A stretch of 64,000 nucleotides of DNA from Desulfuromonas sp964536375 (GTDB lineage Bacteria > Desulfobacterota > Desulfuromonadia > Desulfuromonadales > Desulfuromonadaceae). Shown one piece after another: positions 42,427 to 51,699 of this stretch. The number at the start of each line of letters is the position of its first letter. Position 1 is the first letter of the stretch. Location of the stretch: assembly GCA_964536375.1 (NCBI GenBank), contig CAZHXF010000006.1:1-64000 (forward strand). Reading direction: 5' to 3'. Both the position numbers and the translations under genes were made by a program. The notes below the pieces were generated by a model, which saw nothing but the letters and a program-made list of their open reading frames with translations, had not been told where the DNA came from and ran no database searches.

Positions 42427-45072
42427 TCAGCGCGACAATAACTGAACAATAAATTCAGTTTCATCCTCTTTAGTAGCAACCAATCCATCAATTTTAGCAG
42501 CGAGAAGTTGTTGCAAAATTGCACCAACTTCTGGTCCAACTGCCACGCCCAACTGGAGCAAATCGTCCCCATTTAAGGCAGTTCTTGTCTCGCGCAACTG
42601 GGTTACAAATTGCGACACCAGCGCCCTAACTGTTTCATGGTTGGTTTTCGCCATTAAATACACCAACATCTCGCTACTAGCCCCACGCAACATTTGACAT
42701 AACTTGCTTTTAGCTAATTTATTCGGGGTACGATGATAACGCTCCAGTTGATGATAAGCAGCTAAATAATGCTCACGTTCTTCACCAAACAGACGCACCA
42801 ACTTTAGCGGCAACTCCAAGCGCTCACACAGCTGCTGCAATTCTGACAGCGTGAGGGTGGAGCTTAAGCACAGGAAGTATACTGCTTCACGCTGCACCTT
42901 GGTGCCACTATACAGTAGATCATACCAAGCGATAGCTTTACCCGCCTGAGAAAATTGCCCCTTTATTGAATTGTCCATTCTAAAACCGGCAGATAAAAAC
43001 TGCAATAGCCCTAATTGATCCAAGCGTTGCACTGCAGGCAAAGGATCATCTTCAGCTAGGATAATCCACAGTTCATTAAATAAGCGCTGCTGGTTTATTT
43101 TTTTCATAAAACCCATAGATACAGCACTGCGTAGTAATCTCTCGGTGTGCATACCCAATTTAAAGCCTAACCGCTGCTCGAAGCGCACCGCCCTAAACGC
43201 ACGGGTAGGATCTTCAACAAAACTGAGATTATGCAACACGCGAATAGCCTTATCGTGAAGATCTCGTTGAGCACCAAAACAATCCAGCAACTCACCAAAG
43301 GTGTCTTTATTTAACGATAAGGCAATGGTGTTGATAGTAAAGTCACGCCGATACAAATCAGATTTAATTGATGCCGCCTCAACAAGGGGCAATGCTCCCG
43401 GTTCTAAGTAATATTCGGTACGCGTGGAGGCAATATCAACTTTAAAACCGTCTGAGAATATTATCACTGCGGTAATAAATTTTTCGTGGCTGCGGACTCG
43501 GCAGTTAAATTGCTGGGCGAAAACCCGCGCGAATTCGATGGCGTTGCCTTCCACCACAATGTCGACATCCAGATTTTTTTGGTTCAACAACAGGTCACGT
43601 ACAAAACCACCTACAGCATAAACAGCCATCTGTTGCGCGGCTGCCACCTGAGACAAATCCAATAATAATTGGCGCACTCTTACTGGCAGGCGGATTTCCA
43701 ACAAACGCGCAACATGGCGGCGACTAAGACTCAAGCCATCGTCCTGACCAGCTCTGGTCACCACATGGTGCAATTTGCGCCCCTGAGTAACGCTATGCCG
43801 CAACAAATCAGTGCGAGTCACAACCCCAACCAGTTTATCGTGGGCAACAATGGGCACCAAACGTTGGCGCTGATCAACAACTAATTGCTGAATTAAGGAG
43901 ATATCTCCATCCGGCGAAGCAACCCCGAACTCTGTTGTCATATACGCGCTTGCCATCTCATCGCCAAGACCATGATGCACTGCACGTTCTACCGTTTGAC
44001 GCGAAATCAGCCCAACTACGTGAGCACTATCATTTACTACCACCAGCGCATTTACATGGCAGCGAGTAAGTTTCGCGCGCACCGCTGCTATCGATTGTGC
44101 GGCAGTTACCACCTGCACCGGCGTTGACATAAGGTGCTGAGCTTGCCCGTGAGGTTCGACTGTTTGCTCCAGCACTGTCGGCAACAACTGCATAACTTGA
44201 AGGAGGGTCTTATCGTGTACCGTGGCTGAAGCTGCACTAGCGTGACCGCCGCCACCGAAACTTGTCATGATTTTACCGACGTTTACCTCGTCAACACGAG
44301 AACGGGCCACTAAAAACACCCTATCCTCTAAACGGACCGCAACGATAATAACATCAAGATTTTCTATATCACGAATTTTGTGCGCCAGTACCGCCAGGTC
44401 TCCCACATAACAATCAATAGACGCTTGAGCTAAATATACATCAACACTATGAATGGAGACTAACTGCAACGACTGCAATAACTGATGCAGCAACTCCACC
44501 TGGTTACTAGACAACTCGCGAGTTAACGCTGCTGCCACCTTAATCATGTTGGCGCCATGTTGCAGCAAATAAGCGGCAGCCAAGTAATCGTTTTGACAAA
44601 CGGTTGGAATCATCAGGTTGACTGTGTCTTCGTACAAACCCAACATCATCATGGTAGCTTGTTCAGAGTTAGGAACCAAATGTTTTTTTTGTAACTCAGC
44701 CACCATTATGGTTACTGTTGAACCAACCTTGACATCAATAACTCCGCTTACCTCGCGGTCTAATTGCACGGGTGGATGATGATCATATATTACCACCTCT
44801 ACATCATCCCGACCCAACAATGGGGCAAGGGTGCCAATACGCTCGGGGGTGTTCACATCAACAAGAATCAACCGTTTAACAGTAGAAAAATCTATATTTT
44901 TGCAACGCTCTAATGCCAGACGGCTGCCTATATCTGTAGTTAAAAACTCACGTAATGCTAGTTCCTGTGACCCAGGGAAAACCATGGCAGCATCTGGATA
45001 TAACAGCTTCGCTGCCACCATAGCACCTAGACAATCAAAGTCTGCATTAACATGAGTTGTAATGACATCCAT
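42427..45072 (-). CDS. DHH-CBS-polyA polymerase/tRNA nucleotidyltransferase fusion
   Basis: An 881-residue fusion. Residues 1-300 form a DHH phosphoesterase (TTHVNADFDCLGAMVAA, VVIYDHHPP, FGGGGHASAASA). Residues 310-430 form two CBS motifs (LMSTPVQVV; YMTTEFGVASPDGD). Residues 465-880 form a class II nucleotidyltransferase (AVGGFVRDLLLNQKNLDVDIV, then RDFTINTIALSL and EDPTRAFRAVRFEQRLGF). Such fusions are tRNA CCA-end enzymes, and in some bacteria they add only part of the CCA end. The DHH part could remove nucleotides and the CBS pair could sense adenine nucleotides; both are inferred. All motifs are intact. Confidence 0.9.
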   Translation of the reverse strand: MDVITTHVNADFDCLGAMVAAKLLYPDAAMVFPGSQELALREFLTTDIGSRLALERCKNIDFSTVKRLILVDVNTPERIGTLAPLLGRDDVEVVIYDHHPPVQLDREVSGVIDVKVGSTVTIMVAELQKKHLVPNSEQATMMMLGLYEDTVNLMIPTVCQNDYLAAAYLLQHGANMIKVAAALTRELSSNQVELLHQLLQSLQLVSIHSVDVYLAQASIDCYVGDLAVLAHKIRDIENLDVIIVAVRLEDRVFLVARSRVDEVNVGKIMTSFGGGGHASAASATVHDKTLLQVMQLLPTVLEQTVEPHGQAQHLMSTPVQVVTAAQSIAAVRAKLTRCHVNALVVVNDSAHVVGLISRQTVERAVHHGLGDEMASAYMTTEFGVASPDGDISLIQQLVVDQRQRLVPIVAHDKLVGVVTRTDLLRHSVTQGRKLHHVVTRAGQDDGLSLSRRHVARLLEIRLPVRVRQLLLDLSQVAAAQQMAVYAVGGFVRDLLLNQKNLDVDIVVEGNAIEFARVFAQQFNCRVRSHEKFITAVIIFSDGFKVDIASTRTEYYLEPGALPLVEAASIKSDLYRRDFTINTIALSLNKDTFGELLDCFGAQRDLHDKAIRVLHNLSFVEDPTRAFRAVRFEQRLGFKLGMHTERLLRSAVSMGFMKKINQQRLFNELWIILAEDDPLPAVQRLDQLGLLQFLSAGFRMDNSIKGQFSQAGKAIAWYDLLYSGTKVQREAVYFLCLSSTLTLSELQQLCERLELPLKLVRLFGEEREHYLAAYHQLERYHRTPNKLAKSKLCQMLRGASSEMLVYLMAKTNHETVRALVSQFVTQLRETRTALNGDDLLQLGVAVGPEVGAILQQLLAAKIDGLVATKEDETEFIVQLLSR

Positions 45073-45103
45073 CTAATACCGCCCTAACACATACTTAGTA
45101 TAC

Positions 45104-46024
45104 TTAACCGTTCAGGTTGCCAATCCAGTCGTTAATATCGACAATCCCCTGTTGTGATAAAAATTCAGATATTCCGGTAATAATCTCGACCATAGAACCT
45201 GGATTTACCAGATTTGCGGTACCCACCTGCACCGCCTTAGCACCGAGCAATAGAAACTCCAGAGCATCCTCGGCACACATAATCCCACCAACACCAATAA
45301 CCGGTATAGAGACTGCATTTACTACCTGATGCACCATACGCAACGCTACCGGCTTGATTGCCGGTCCAGACAGTCCACCTGTACCATTAGCCAAGCGCAA
45401 ACGTCGTGAACGGATGTCCACAGACATGCCGGTCAAAGTATTGATGCAACAGATTATATCTGCACCAGCCTGCTCCACTGCCCGCGCCACCACCGTGATA
45501 TCAGTTACATTGGGGGTCAATTTGACAATCAGCGGCTTGGTCAAGCAGCTACGCACCTCCGAAACGACCTGTGCTGCCGCCGCTGGATCGGTGCCAAAAA
45601 CAATCCCCCCCTGTTTCACATTAGGGCAGGATATATTCAGCTCAACTGCCGTGACTACATCAATATGCTCCAGTTTATCCGCCACTTGAATATATTCCTC
45701 CAAGGTGTTACCAAAAAAATTCGCGATTACCGGAGTGGATAACTGCTGTAAAAATGGAACTTTATCGCGCACAAAAGCATCAATACCAACATTTTGCAAA
45801 CCAATCGCATTCAGCATACCCGCTGCTGTTTCAGCAATGCGCGGAGTAGGATTACCCGCTTTGGGATTCAAGGATAAACCCTTAGTGACCAATGCCCCCA
45901 ATTTGTTCAATTCCAGATAATTGCTGAACTCGGCACCGTAACCAAAAGTACCTGAGGCTGGCATGACGGGATTGGCTAAGTGCAGTCCAGCCAGATCAAC
46001 TGCCAATGCAGGCATAATATGCAT
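45104..46024 (-). CDS. pyrD: Dihydroorotate dehydrogenase, class 1B catalytic subunit
   Basis: FMN enzyme oxidising dihydroorotate to orotate in pyrimidine synthesis, passing electrons to PyrK and NAD. About 306 residues: LANPVMPASGTFGYG, the class 1 catalytic cysteine in VELNISCPNVKQGG, and IPVIGVGGIMCAEDALEF for FMN phosphate. Of three nearby ATGs (46039, 46024, 46015) I favour 46024, with GGAG 9 bases upstream; the first would overlap pyrK by 11 bases. The longer frame to 46177 is only the pyrK shadow. Confidence 0.94.
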   Translation of the reverse strand: MHIMPALAVDLAGLHLANPVMPASGTFGYGAEFSNYLELNKLGALVTKGLSLNPKAGNPTPRIAETAAGMLNAIGLQNVGIDAFVRDKVPFLQQLSTPVIANFFGNTLEEYIQVADKLEHIDVVTAVELNISCPNVKQGGIVFGTDPAAAAQVVSEVRSCLTKPLIVKLTPNVTDITVVARAVEQAGADIICCINTLTGMSVDIRSRRLRLANGTGGLSGPAIKPVALRMVHQVVNAVSIPVIGVGGIMCAEDALEFLLLGAKAVQVGTANLVNPGSMVEIITGISEFLSQQGIVDINDWIGNLNG

Positions 46025-46028
46025 AGCG

Positions 46029-46871
46029 TTATTCTCCATGTTGCCCACCCGGTGTCGGCCACAACAGATCATCGGCAGAAAAAACCGGTCCCTGACTACA
46101 CGTACACAAATATTCTGGCTTCGCTTCGCTATGCTCGCTGCCGGGAACCACACAGCCCAAACATGCACCAACCCCACAGGCCATCAGTGCCTCCAGTGAC
46201 ACTTGCAACGGCGCGCCGGCTGCGTGACAGATAGTGCGCACGGCAGCCAACATAGCATTAGGCCCACAAGCATAAACTGCCGCCTCGGGGAAACGCGCCA
46301 ACTTACGCTGTAACACGCTGGTAACTAAACCGACCTCACCGAGGCTGCCATCGTCAGTAGCCACATAAGTTTCCACACCGAGGCGTTCAAACTCTGTGAT
46401 ACACAGGATATCATCGCGCGTACGCCCACCCATCAACAACCTTACCTTTGCGCCATTTTTGCACAACTGCTCGGCCAGCATATATAACGGCACCAAACCA
46501 ATACCACCACCAACCAGGAGGTGATTTTCTATCTGGGGCACAATACTGAAACCTGAGCCTAATGGTCCAAGCAATTCAACACTGTCCCCGCTGTGCAAAG
46601 TCGACATCAAAGTGGTACCACTACCGACAATTTTATAGATCAACTCAACGAATTCCCGCTGCGGGAGTTCGTTGCACTCAGCTGGCATGGTTCCAGTACG
46701 AAATATACCGAAAGGGCGGCGCAATAATGGCTGGTTATGCTGCTGGATACGCAGCATAACAAACTGCCCCGGTGCAGCATGACTCGTATAACCAGGAGCG
46801 AGTATTTTCATGCGGTAATAACCGGCAGCTACTTCACTATTGTGCAGTACAACGGTTTTCAAATTTTTCAT
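46029..46871 (-). CDS. pyrK: Dihydroorotate dehydrogenase electron-transfer subunit
   Basis: FAD and [2Fe-2S] protein linking PyrD to NAD. The 280 residues have a ferredoxin-reductase-like FAD domain (GQFVMLRIQQHNQPLLRRPF), an NAD part (LLVGGGIGLVPLYMLA) and a C-terminal cluster of Cys residues (ACGVGACLGC, then YLCTC) for the iron-sulfur centre. It directly precedes pyrD, the class 1B layout typical of anaerobes. Confidence 0.94.
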   Translation of the reverse strand: MKNLKTVVLHNSEVAAGYYRMKILAPGYTSHAAPGQFVMLRIQQHNQPLLRRPFGIFRTGTMPAECNELPQREFVELIYKIVGSGTTLMSTLHSGDSVELLGPLGSGFSIVPQIENHLLVGGGIGLVPLYMLAEQLCKNGAKVRLLMGGRTRDDILCITEFERLGVETYVATDDGSLGEVGLVTSVLQRKLARFPEAAVYACGPNAMLAAVRTICHAAGAPLQVSLEALMACGVGACLGCVVPGSEHSEAKPEYLCTCSQGPVFSADDLLWPTPGGQHGE

Positions 46872-46904
46872 TATTTCAATAAACCTTTCACCTGCGGTAG
46901 TCTT

Positions 46905-47426
46905 TTATCTCGGCTGACAGTGACGCCGCCACTCCATCAATAATGCATCTTCCCCATCAGAATAGTAATGTCTACGCTTATCAATAGTCAGGAACGCAAA
47001 TTTTTCATACAGCTTTATTGCAGTTGTATTACTACTGCGCACTTCTAAGAAGGCACTGTCAATTCCGTGGGAATCAATATAGCTGAAAACGCAATCCATT
47101 AGCGCCCTCCCCACTCCCTTACCACGCAGTACTGGCTTGGTGGCAACGTTATGAATTTCAATCTCTGCGGCAATATCCCAAAAGCATATATACCCAGCAA
47201 TTTCATCTTCCACCAAGCACACTATGGCATACGCAAGAGGATTATCCAGTTCGCGCTGAAACAGCTCTACACACCAAGGCTGACTATAACAAGCCTGCTC
47301 AATTGCTGTAATCTCAGATAAATCGCCAGCTGTCATTGCTCGCAACTTACATGGCAAGGTGGATTCATGATAGCATGGTAGAAAAGAGAATGGTCCTGAC
47401 GCAATTTTTTGTTCACATTTATTCAT
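46905..47426 (-). CDS. rimI: Ribosomal protein alanine N-acetyltransferase-like GNAT enzyme
   Basis: A 173-residue GNAT acetyltransferase; RimI acetylates the N terminus of ribosomal protein S18. The acetyl-CoA loop is VLRGKGVGRALMDCV, and FLEVRSSNTTAIKLYEKFAF is the family C-terminal pattern. The first 30 residues look non-conserved, and the real start may be the Met at 47336 (MTAGDLSEI). No strong ribosome site decides this. It is divergent from purM. Confidence 0.85.
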   Translation of the reverse strand: MNKCEQKIASGPFSFLPCYHESTLPCKLRAMTAGDLSEITAIEQACYSQPWCVELFQRELDNPLAYAIVCLVEDEIAGYICFWDIAAEIEIHNVATKPVLRGKGVGRALMDCVFSYIDSHGIDSAFLEVRSSNTTAIKLYEKFAFLTIDKRRHYYSDGEDALLMEWRRHCQPR

Positions 47427-47594
47427 TTAGAGCCACTGACAGCGTTAAAATTTGGTATAATCAGCAGATAAGCAATTAAATTACTGCAAAATCTTATTCA
47501 GGTTGGTCATTCTAAGCTACCGCTCTCCGAGTGTAAAGATAGTAAAAGAAATTCACTATGATAACAATACAGGTACAATAGAGCGAATTTGACA

Positions 47595-47623
47595 TTGACA
47601 ACACATAGTCCATGTTTTATTAC
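47595..47623 (+). promoter_or_regulatory. Candidate promoter of purM
   Basis: TTGACA at 47595-47600, a 17-base spacer, and TATTAC at 47618-47623 (four of six). Transcription would start near 47630, leaving a leader of about 25 bases. A second TTGACA starts seven bases upstream in tandem. No purine riboswitch fold is apparent. Confidence 0.6.
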
Positions 47624-47655
47624 TGACGCCACTTTTTAGCACTAGGAGTCAAGCC

Positions 47656-48702
47656 TTGGAAAATAAAAAAGCAACTTATAAAGACGCTGGCGTCGATATT
47701 GATGCTGGCAACAGATTCGTCGACATGATCAAGCCCCTCGTTAAGTCAACATCTCGTCCTGAAGTATTGACTGACATTGGTGGTTTTGGTGGTCTGTTTT
47801 CGTTTCACAGTGAAAAATATAAAAAACCTACTTTAGTTTCATCAACTGATGGTGTTGGTACCAAGCTTAAAATCGCTTGCATGATGGATAAGCACGACAC
47901 CGTCGGCATAGACCTTGTTGCCATGTGCGTAAACGATATCATCGTGCAAGGTGCTGAGCCATTGTTCTTTTTGGACTATATGGCCACCGGCAAACTGTCT
48001 CCAGAAAAAGCAACTGAAGTGATTAAAGGCATAGCCGAAGGGTGCAAACAGGCTGGCTGCGCCTTAATTGGCGGTGAAACGGCAGAAATGCCAGGGTTTT
48101 ATGCTGCCGGAGAATATGATGTAGCGGGCTTCACGGTTGGCGCGGTAGATAACGATAACATTATCGATGGCTCGTCAATAACTGTTGGCGACAAGGTTAT
48201 CGGCATCGCTTCCAGCGGCTTACACTCCAACGGTTTTTCCTTAGCGCGCCAGGTATTTTTTGAAATAATGGGGCTGCAACCGACTGACACCCTAGAAGGG
48301 TTCAGTCAATCAATCGGCATGGAGTTACTTACCCCTACACGCATTTATGTAAAGACCATCCTTAATCTTATTCGCGATTTTAACATTAAAGGGATGGCAC
48401 ATATTACCGGCGGTGGATTGCTGGAAAACATACCGCGGGTACTGCCCAAACATTGTCAGGCTACTATCACCAAGGGCAGCTGGGAAAAACCAGCAATTTT
48501 TGCTGCTCTGCAAGCCGGTGGCAACATCGATGACACGGAGATGCACCGCACTTTCAACAATGGCTTGGGCATGGTTTTGATTGTCCCCAGCAAGCAGTGC
48601 GAAGAGATATTGATCCGATTGTCAGGATTACATGAAACCGCTTGGGAAATCGGCGTTATTGAGAAAAATTCCGCCGAACTACCAAGCGTTAAGTTGGTGT
48701 AA
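47656..48702 (+). CDS. purM: Phosphoribosylformylglycinamidine cyclo-ligase
   Basis: Fifth step of purine synthesis, forming aminoimidazole ribotide with ATP. The 348 residues show YKDAGVDIDAGN, STDGVGTKLKIA and GGETAEMPGFYAAGEYD, all family signatures, and GMAHITGGGLLENIPRVLP. It starts at a TTG, with AGGAG 7 bases upstream, so translation may be weaker than from ATG. It is followed by purN in the usual purMN pair. Confidence 0.96.
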   Translation: MENKKATYKDAGVDIDAGNRFVDMIKPLVKSTSRPEVLTDIGGFGGLFSFHSEKYKKPTLVSSTDGVGTKLKIACMMDKHDTVGIDLVAMCVNDIIVQGAEPLFFLDYMATGKLSPEKATEVIKGIAEGCKQAGCALIGGETAEMPGFYAAGEYDVAGFTVGAVDNDNIIDGSSITVGDKVIGIASSGLHSNGFSLARQVFFEIMGLQPTDTLEGFSQSIGMELLTPTRIYVKTILNLIRDFNIKGMAHITGGGLLENIPRVLPKHCQATITKGSWEKPAIFAALQAGGNIDDTEMHRTFNNGLGMVLIVPSKQCEEILIRLSGLHETAWEIGVIEKNSAELPSVKLV

Positions 48703-48725
48703 CAACAAGAGCACTGGAGTTAAAC

Positions 48726-49400
48726 GTGGCAAATAAACTACGCATCGGTGTTCTGGCATCAGGTGGCGGCACTAATTTACAATCAATCATTGATGGTTGT
48801 GCGGTAGGCTCGATCAACGCTGAAATTGTGATAGTTATATCCAACAACCCAGATGCTGGTGCTTTATCCAGAGCCAGCAAAGCTGGTTTAACCACCAAGT
48901 GCATCAATCATCGTGAATTCACCCAGCGCGAGTATTTCGACAAGGCGGTCGTAGCTACCTTGGTAGACAATAAGATTGACTTAGTAGTACTGGCTGGGTT
49001 TATGCGTATCATCGGTAAACAATTTATAGCGGCTTTTCCCAACCGGATAATGAACATTCATCCAGCGCTCTTACCATCTTTTCCAGGTTTGCATGTTCAG
49101 CAACAGGCGATAGATTACGGTGCCCGTTTCTCCGGCTGCACAGTGCATTTTGTGGATGGTGGCGTTGACACTGGACCAATAATAATTCAGGCGGTGGTAC
49201 CGATTCTGAACCATGACACAGAACAGGAACTAGCTGCGCGTATTTTAGCTCAGGAGCATCGTATATACCCGCAAGCCATTCAATGGTTTGCCCAAGGGAA
49301 AATAACACTGCAGGGACGCAAGGTTATCATTGCCGATCAGATTAAGGATCAGATTAAGGATCAGGCTGCGCTCCTTATCAATCCCCCGCTAACACAATGA
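48726..49400 (+). CDS. purN: Phosphoribosylglycinamide formyltransferase
   Basis: Formylates glycinamide ribonucleotide with 10-formyl-tetrahydrofolate, the third purine step. Motifs: GVLASGGGTNLQSIIDG, MNIHPALLPSFPGLH (catalytic His) and VHFVDGGVDTGPII with catalytic Asp. It starts at a GTG, with GGAG 7 bases upstream. At 224 residues it is a little long: the C-terminal tail carries a duplicated QIKD unit from a 12-base tandem repeat. It overlaps the next gene by ATGA. Confidence 0.96.
   Translation: MANKLRIGVLASGGGTNLQSIIDGCAVGSINAEIVIVISNNPDAGALSRASKAGLTTKCINHREFTQREYFDKAVVATLVDNKIDLVVLAGFMRIIGKQFIAAFPNRIMNIHPALLPSFPGLHVQQQAIDYGARFSGCTVHFVDGGVDTGPIIIQAVVPILNHDTEQELAARILAQEHRIYPQAIQWFAQGKITLQGRKVIIADQIKDQIKDQAALLINPPLTQ
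49335..49364 (+). repeat. 12-base tandem repeat in the 3' end of purN
   Basis: GATCAGATTAAG occurs twice in a row (49335-49358), followed by a half copy GATCAG. It is in frame and encodes repeated DQIK, so copy changes would lengthen or shorten the PurN tail by four residues. Confidence 0.85.
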
Positions 49401-49867
49401 AACAACTGAAACCGGTATTGGTTAGCGCTTGTTTACTGGGACTTAACACTCGATATGATGGGCAAACAAAACAATGTACTGCGGTAAATGAATATCTGAA
49501 AAAACAGCAACTGTTACCCATACCAATCTGCCCAGAACAACTAGGCGGATTAACTACCCCGCGCTGCGCCAGCTCATTCAGCTGCGGCGATGGCGTGCAA
49601 GTAATAAATGGTACGGGTGAACTATGCACCGAGGATGGAAAAATCGTCACAGCCAACTTTCTGTCTGGAGCGCAACAAAGTTTACAAATTGCCCAGCTAA
49701 CAGGTTGCACTTCGGCTATATTAAAACAACGCAGCCCATCTTGCGGGGTTGATTTTATTTATCAAGGCAAGCAAATAATTGCTGGTCAAGGTGTAACAAC
49801 AGCGTTACTTGCACAGCACGGCATAACTATAATAAGCGAGGAAGATCTAGAGGCTAACGATAATTAG
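49397..49867 (+). CDS. DUF523 family protein
   Basis: A 156-residue protein of the DUF523 family, function not established. The Cys-rich pattern is typical: VLVSACLLGLNTRYDG at the start, ICPEQLGGLTTPR, and LKQRSPSCGVDFIYQG, which suggests metal binding. It overlaps purN by four bases (ATGA) and ends the purM operon. Cysteines 13, 46, 59 and in PSCG would be the candidates for a metal or cluster site. Confidence 0.85.
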   Translation: MKQLKPVLVSACLLGLNTRYDGQTKQCTAVNEYLKKQQLLPIPICPEQLGGLTTPRCASSFSCGDGVQVINGTGELCTEDGKIVTANFLSGAQQSLQIAQLTGCTSAILKQRSPSCGVDFIYQGKQIIAGQGVTTALLAQHGITIISEEDLEANDN

Positions 49868-49949
49868 CTTTACGACAATTAACCCTTGCTTCAAATTCAT
49901 GATTATGCTAGTTATCTGTGTTCAAAAAACTTAGGAGGTCTATAGAGAT

Positions 49950-50138
49950 ATGTCCAGAACATGCGAAATTTGTGGCAAAAAACCGGTAACTGGCAACAAC
50001 GTTAGCCACGCACATAATAAAACCCGCAAGGTATGGTATCCCAACCTGCAAAAGGTTCGGGCTGTACAAAACGGTGTGATTAAATCAATGAAAGTTTGCA
50101 CCCGCTGCATTCGCGCGGGCGCTGTGATTAAAGGCTAA
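49950..50138 (+). CDS. rpmB: 50S ribosomal protein L28
   Basis: Ribosomal protein of 62 residues with RTCEICGKKPVTGNNVSHAH and the second Cys pair KVCTRC, so it is the zinc-binding C-plus form, like L32 in this genome. AGGAGG lies 11 bases before the ATG. It is preceded by 82 bases without a clear promoter and followed by a strong palindromic terminator. Confidence 0.97.
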   Translation: MSRTCEICGKKPVTGNNVSHAHNKTRKVWYPNLQKVRAVQNGVIKSMKVCTRCIRAGAVIKG

Positions 50139-50180
50139 TCAGGCTGATAATTCAATCTTTATTGTGCGTGACAAAAATCA

Positions 50181-50216
50181 ACAAAAAGGGAACTGGCTAG
50201 CCAGTTCCCTTTTTGT
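50181..50216. terminator. Perfect 36-base palindrome, bidirectional terminator
   Basis: Bases 50181-50216 read the same on both strands: an 18-base arm starting ACAAAAAGGG and its exact complement, with no spacer beyond the hairpin turn. It has A5 before and T5 after, and lies between convergent rpmB and ahcY. Confidence 0.88.
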
Positions 50217-50242
50217 ATTTGTGCTTCTTTATCAACTATAAA

Positions 50243-51679
50243 TCAATAACGGTAATGATCTGGCTTATATGGTCCAGCAATATCTAGGTCTAAGTAATCT
50301 GCTTGTTTTTGTGTCAACGTGGTCAGCTTTGCACCGAGTTTACCAAGATGCAGTTTGGCCACCTTTTCATCAAGTGTTTTTGGCAACACATAGACGCTTT
50401 TCTCATATTTAGCATTGTTCTGCCACAATTCCAATTGCGCCAACACCTGGTTAGAAAAGCTGTTACTCATAACAAAGCTGGGATGTCCGGTAGCACAACC
50501 GAGATTGACCAGACGACCACGAGCCAGCAAAGTTACCCGCTTACCATCCGGCCACTCTATTTGGTCTACCTGTGGTTTAATTTCATGCACCGTCAGAGTT
50601 GGATCATTAAACAGAGAATCCACCTGTATTTCTGAATCAAAATGACCAATATTACAGACAATAGATTCATGCTTCATCTGATTCATATGACCACGGGTAA
50701 TTACATCGACATTACCGGTAGTGGTAACAAAAATATCACCCCACGCACAAGCATCATCCATACTTACAACATTAACCCCCTCCATGCAGGCCTGCAGGGC
50801 ACATATAGGATCAATCTCAGTAATAGAGACAATAGCCCCCATGCCGCGAAAAGCTTGAGCACACCCCTTACCTACGTCGCCATATCCCAACACCACACAC
50901 TGCTTGCCAGCAATCATGACATCGGTCGCGCGCTTAATGCCATCAAGCAGCGACTCACGGCAACCATATAAGTTGTCAAATTTACTTTTCGTTACCGAAT
51001 CGTTGACATTAAAAGCGGGAAACATCAGAGTCTTATCCCGTGCCATTTGATATAGACGGTGGACACCAGTGGTGGTCTCTTCACTGACACCGATCAGATG
51101 CTTGGATAATTTACGCCAATAACTGGCATCCTCTTCCAGTGTTCTGTTCAGTAAACTATCAACAGTACGAATTTCTTCATGATCATTACACACTGCTGGA
51201 ATTTGACCTGTTTTTTCAAACTCCAACTCACGTTTGACTCCGCGATGCACCAATAACGTAGCGTCACCACCATCATCAAGTATCATGGTTGGACCTTGGG
51301 GAAAGGATAGAGCCTTTTTAGTGTACTGCCAATACTCCTCTAAGGTTTCCCCCTTGATGGCAAAAACTGGTACTCCTATAGCAGCAATAGCTGAGGCTGC
51401 ATGATCTTGGGTTGAGTAGATATTGCAACTTGCCCAACGCACATCAGCACCTAAAGCTACCAATGTTTCAATTAGCACAGCAGTCTGAATAGTCATGTGC
51501 AATGAACCAGAGATACGTGCTCCGGCCAATGGTTGACGCTCACTAAATTCCGCACGTACTGCCATCAGTCCCGGCATTTCGGTTTCGGCAATAGTTATCT
51601 CCTTGCGACCCCAGTCGGCTAAAGACATATCCTTAACGATAGTTTCCGCATTAACATTGCCAATATTGTTACAAGTCAT
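50243..51679 (-). CDS. ahcY: Adenosylhomocysteinase
   Basis: Hydrolyses S-adenosylhomocysteine to adenosine and homocysteine, clearing the by-product of methylation. The 478 residues show SCNIYSTQDHAASAI, FNVNDSVTKSKFDNLYGCRESL and the NAD motif VVLGYGDVGKGCAQAFRG, ending in the conserved KPDHYRY. It has the insert typical of many bacterial forms. GGAG lies 6 bases before the ATG. It is downstream of metK, with a glycosyltransferase gene between, so SAM supply and recycling are close together. Confidence 0.96.
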   Translation of the reverse strand: MTCNNIGNVNAETIVKDMSLADWGRKEITIAETEMPGLMAVRAEFSERQPLAGARISGSLHMTIQTAVLIETLVALGADVRWASCNIYSTQDHAASAIAAIGVPVFAIKGETLEEYWQYTKKALSFPQGPTMILDDGGDATLLVHRGVKRELEFEKTGQIPAVCNDHEEIRTVDSLLNRTLEEDASYWRKLSKHLIGVSEETTTGVHRLYQMARDKTLMFPAFNVNDSVTKSKFDNLYGCRESLLDGIKRATDVMIAGKQCVVLGYGDVGKGCAQAFRGMGAIVSITEIDPICALQACMEGVNVVSMDDACAWGDIFVTTTGNVDVITRGHMNQMKHESIVCNIGHFDSEIQVDSLFNDPTLTVHEIKPQVDQIEWPDGKRVTLLARGRLVNLGCATGHPSFVMSNSFSNQVLAQLELWQNNAKYEKSVYVLPKTLDEKVAKLHLGKLGAKLTTLTQKQADYLDLDIAGPYKPDHYRY

Positions 51680-51699
51680 ACAACTCTCCTCATTTATAT

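Noticed and set aside
45104..46177. pyrD starting at 46177
   Set aside because: The first 46 to 51 residues of that frame are only pyrK read in another frame, without a ribosome site; class 1B PyrD proteins start near 46024.
47456..47461. Perfect TATAAT in the rimI-purM intergenic region
   Set aside because: The nearest -35-like element is only 14 bases away and it lies far from purM, so the TTGACA/TATTAC pair at 47595 is a better candidate.
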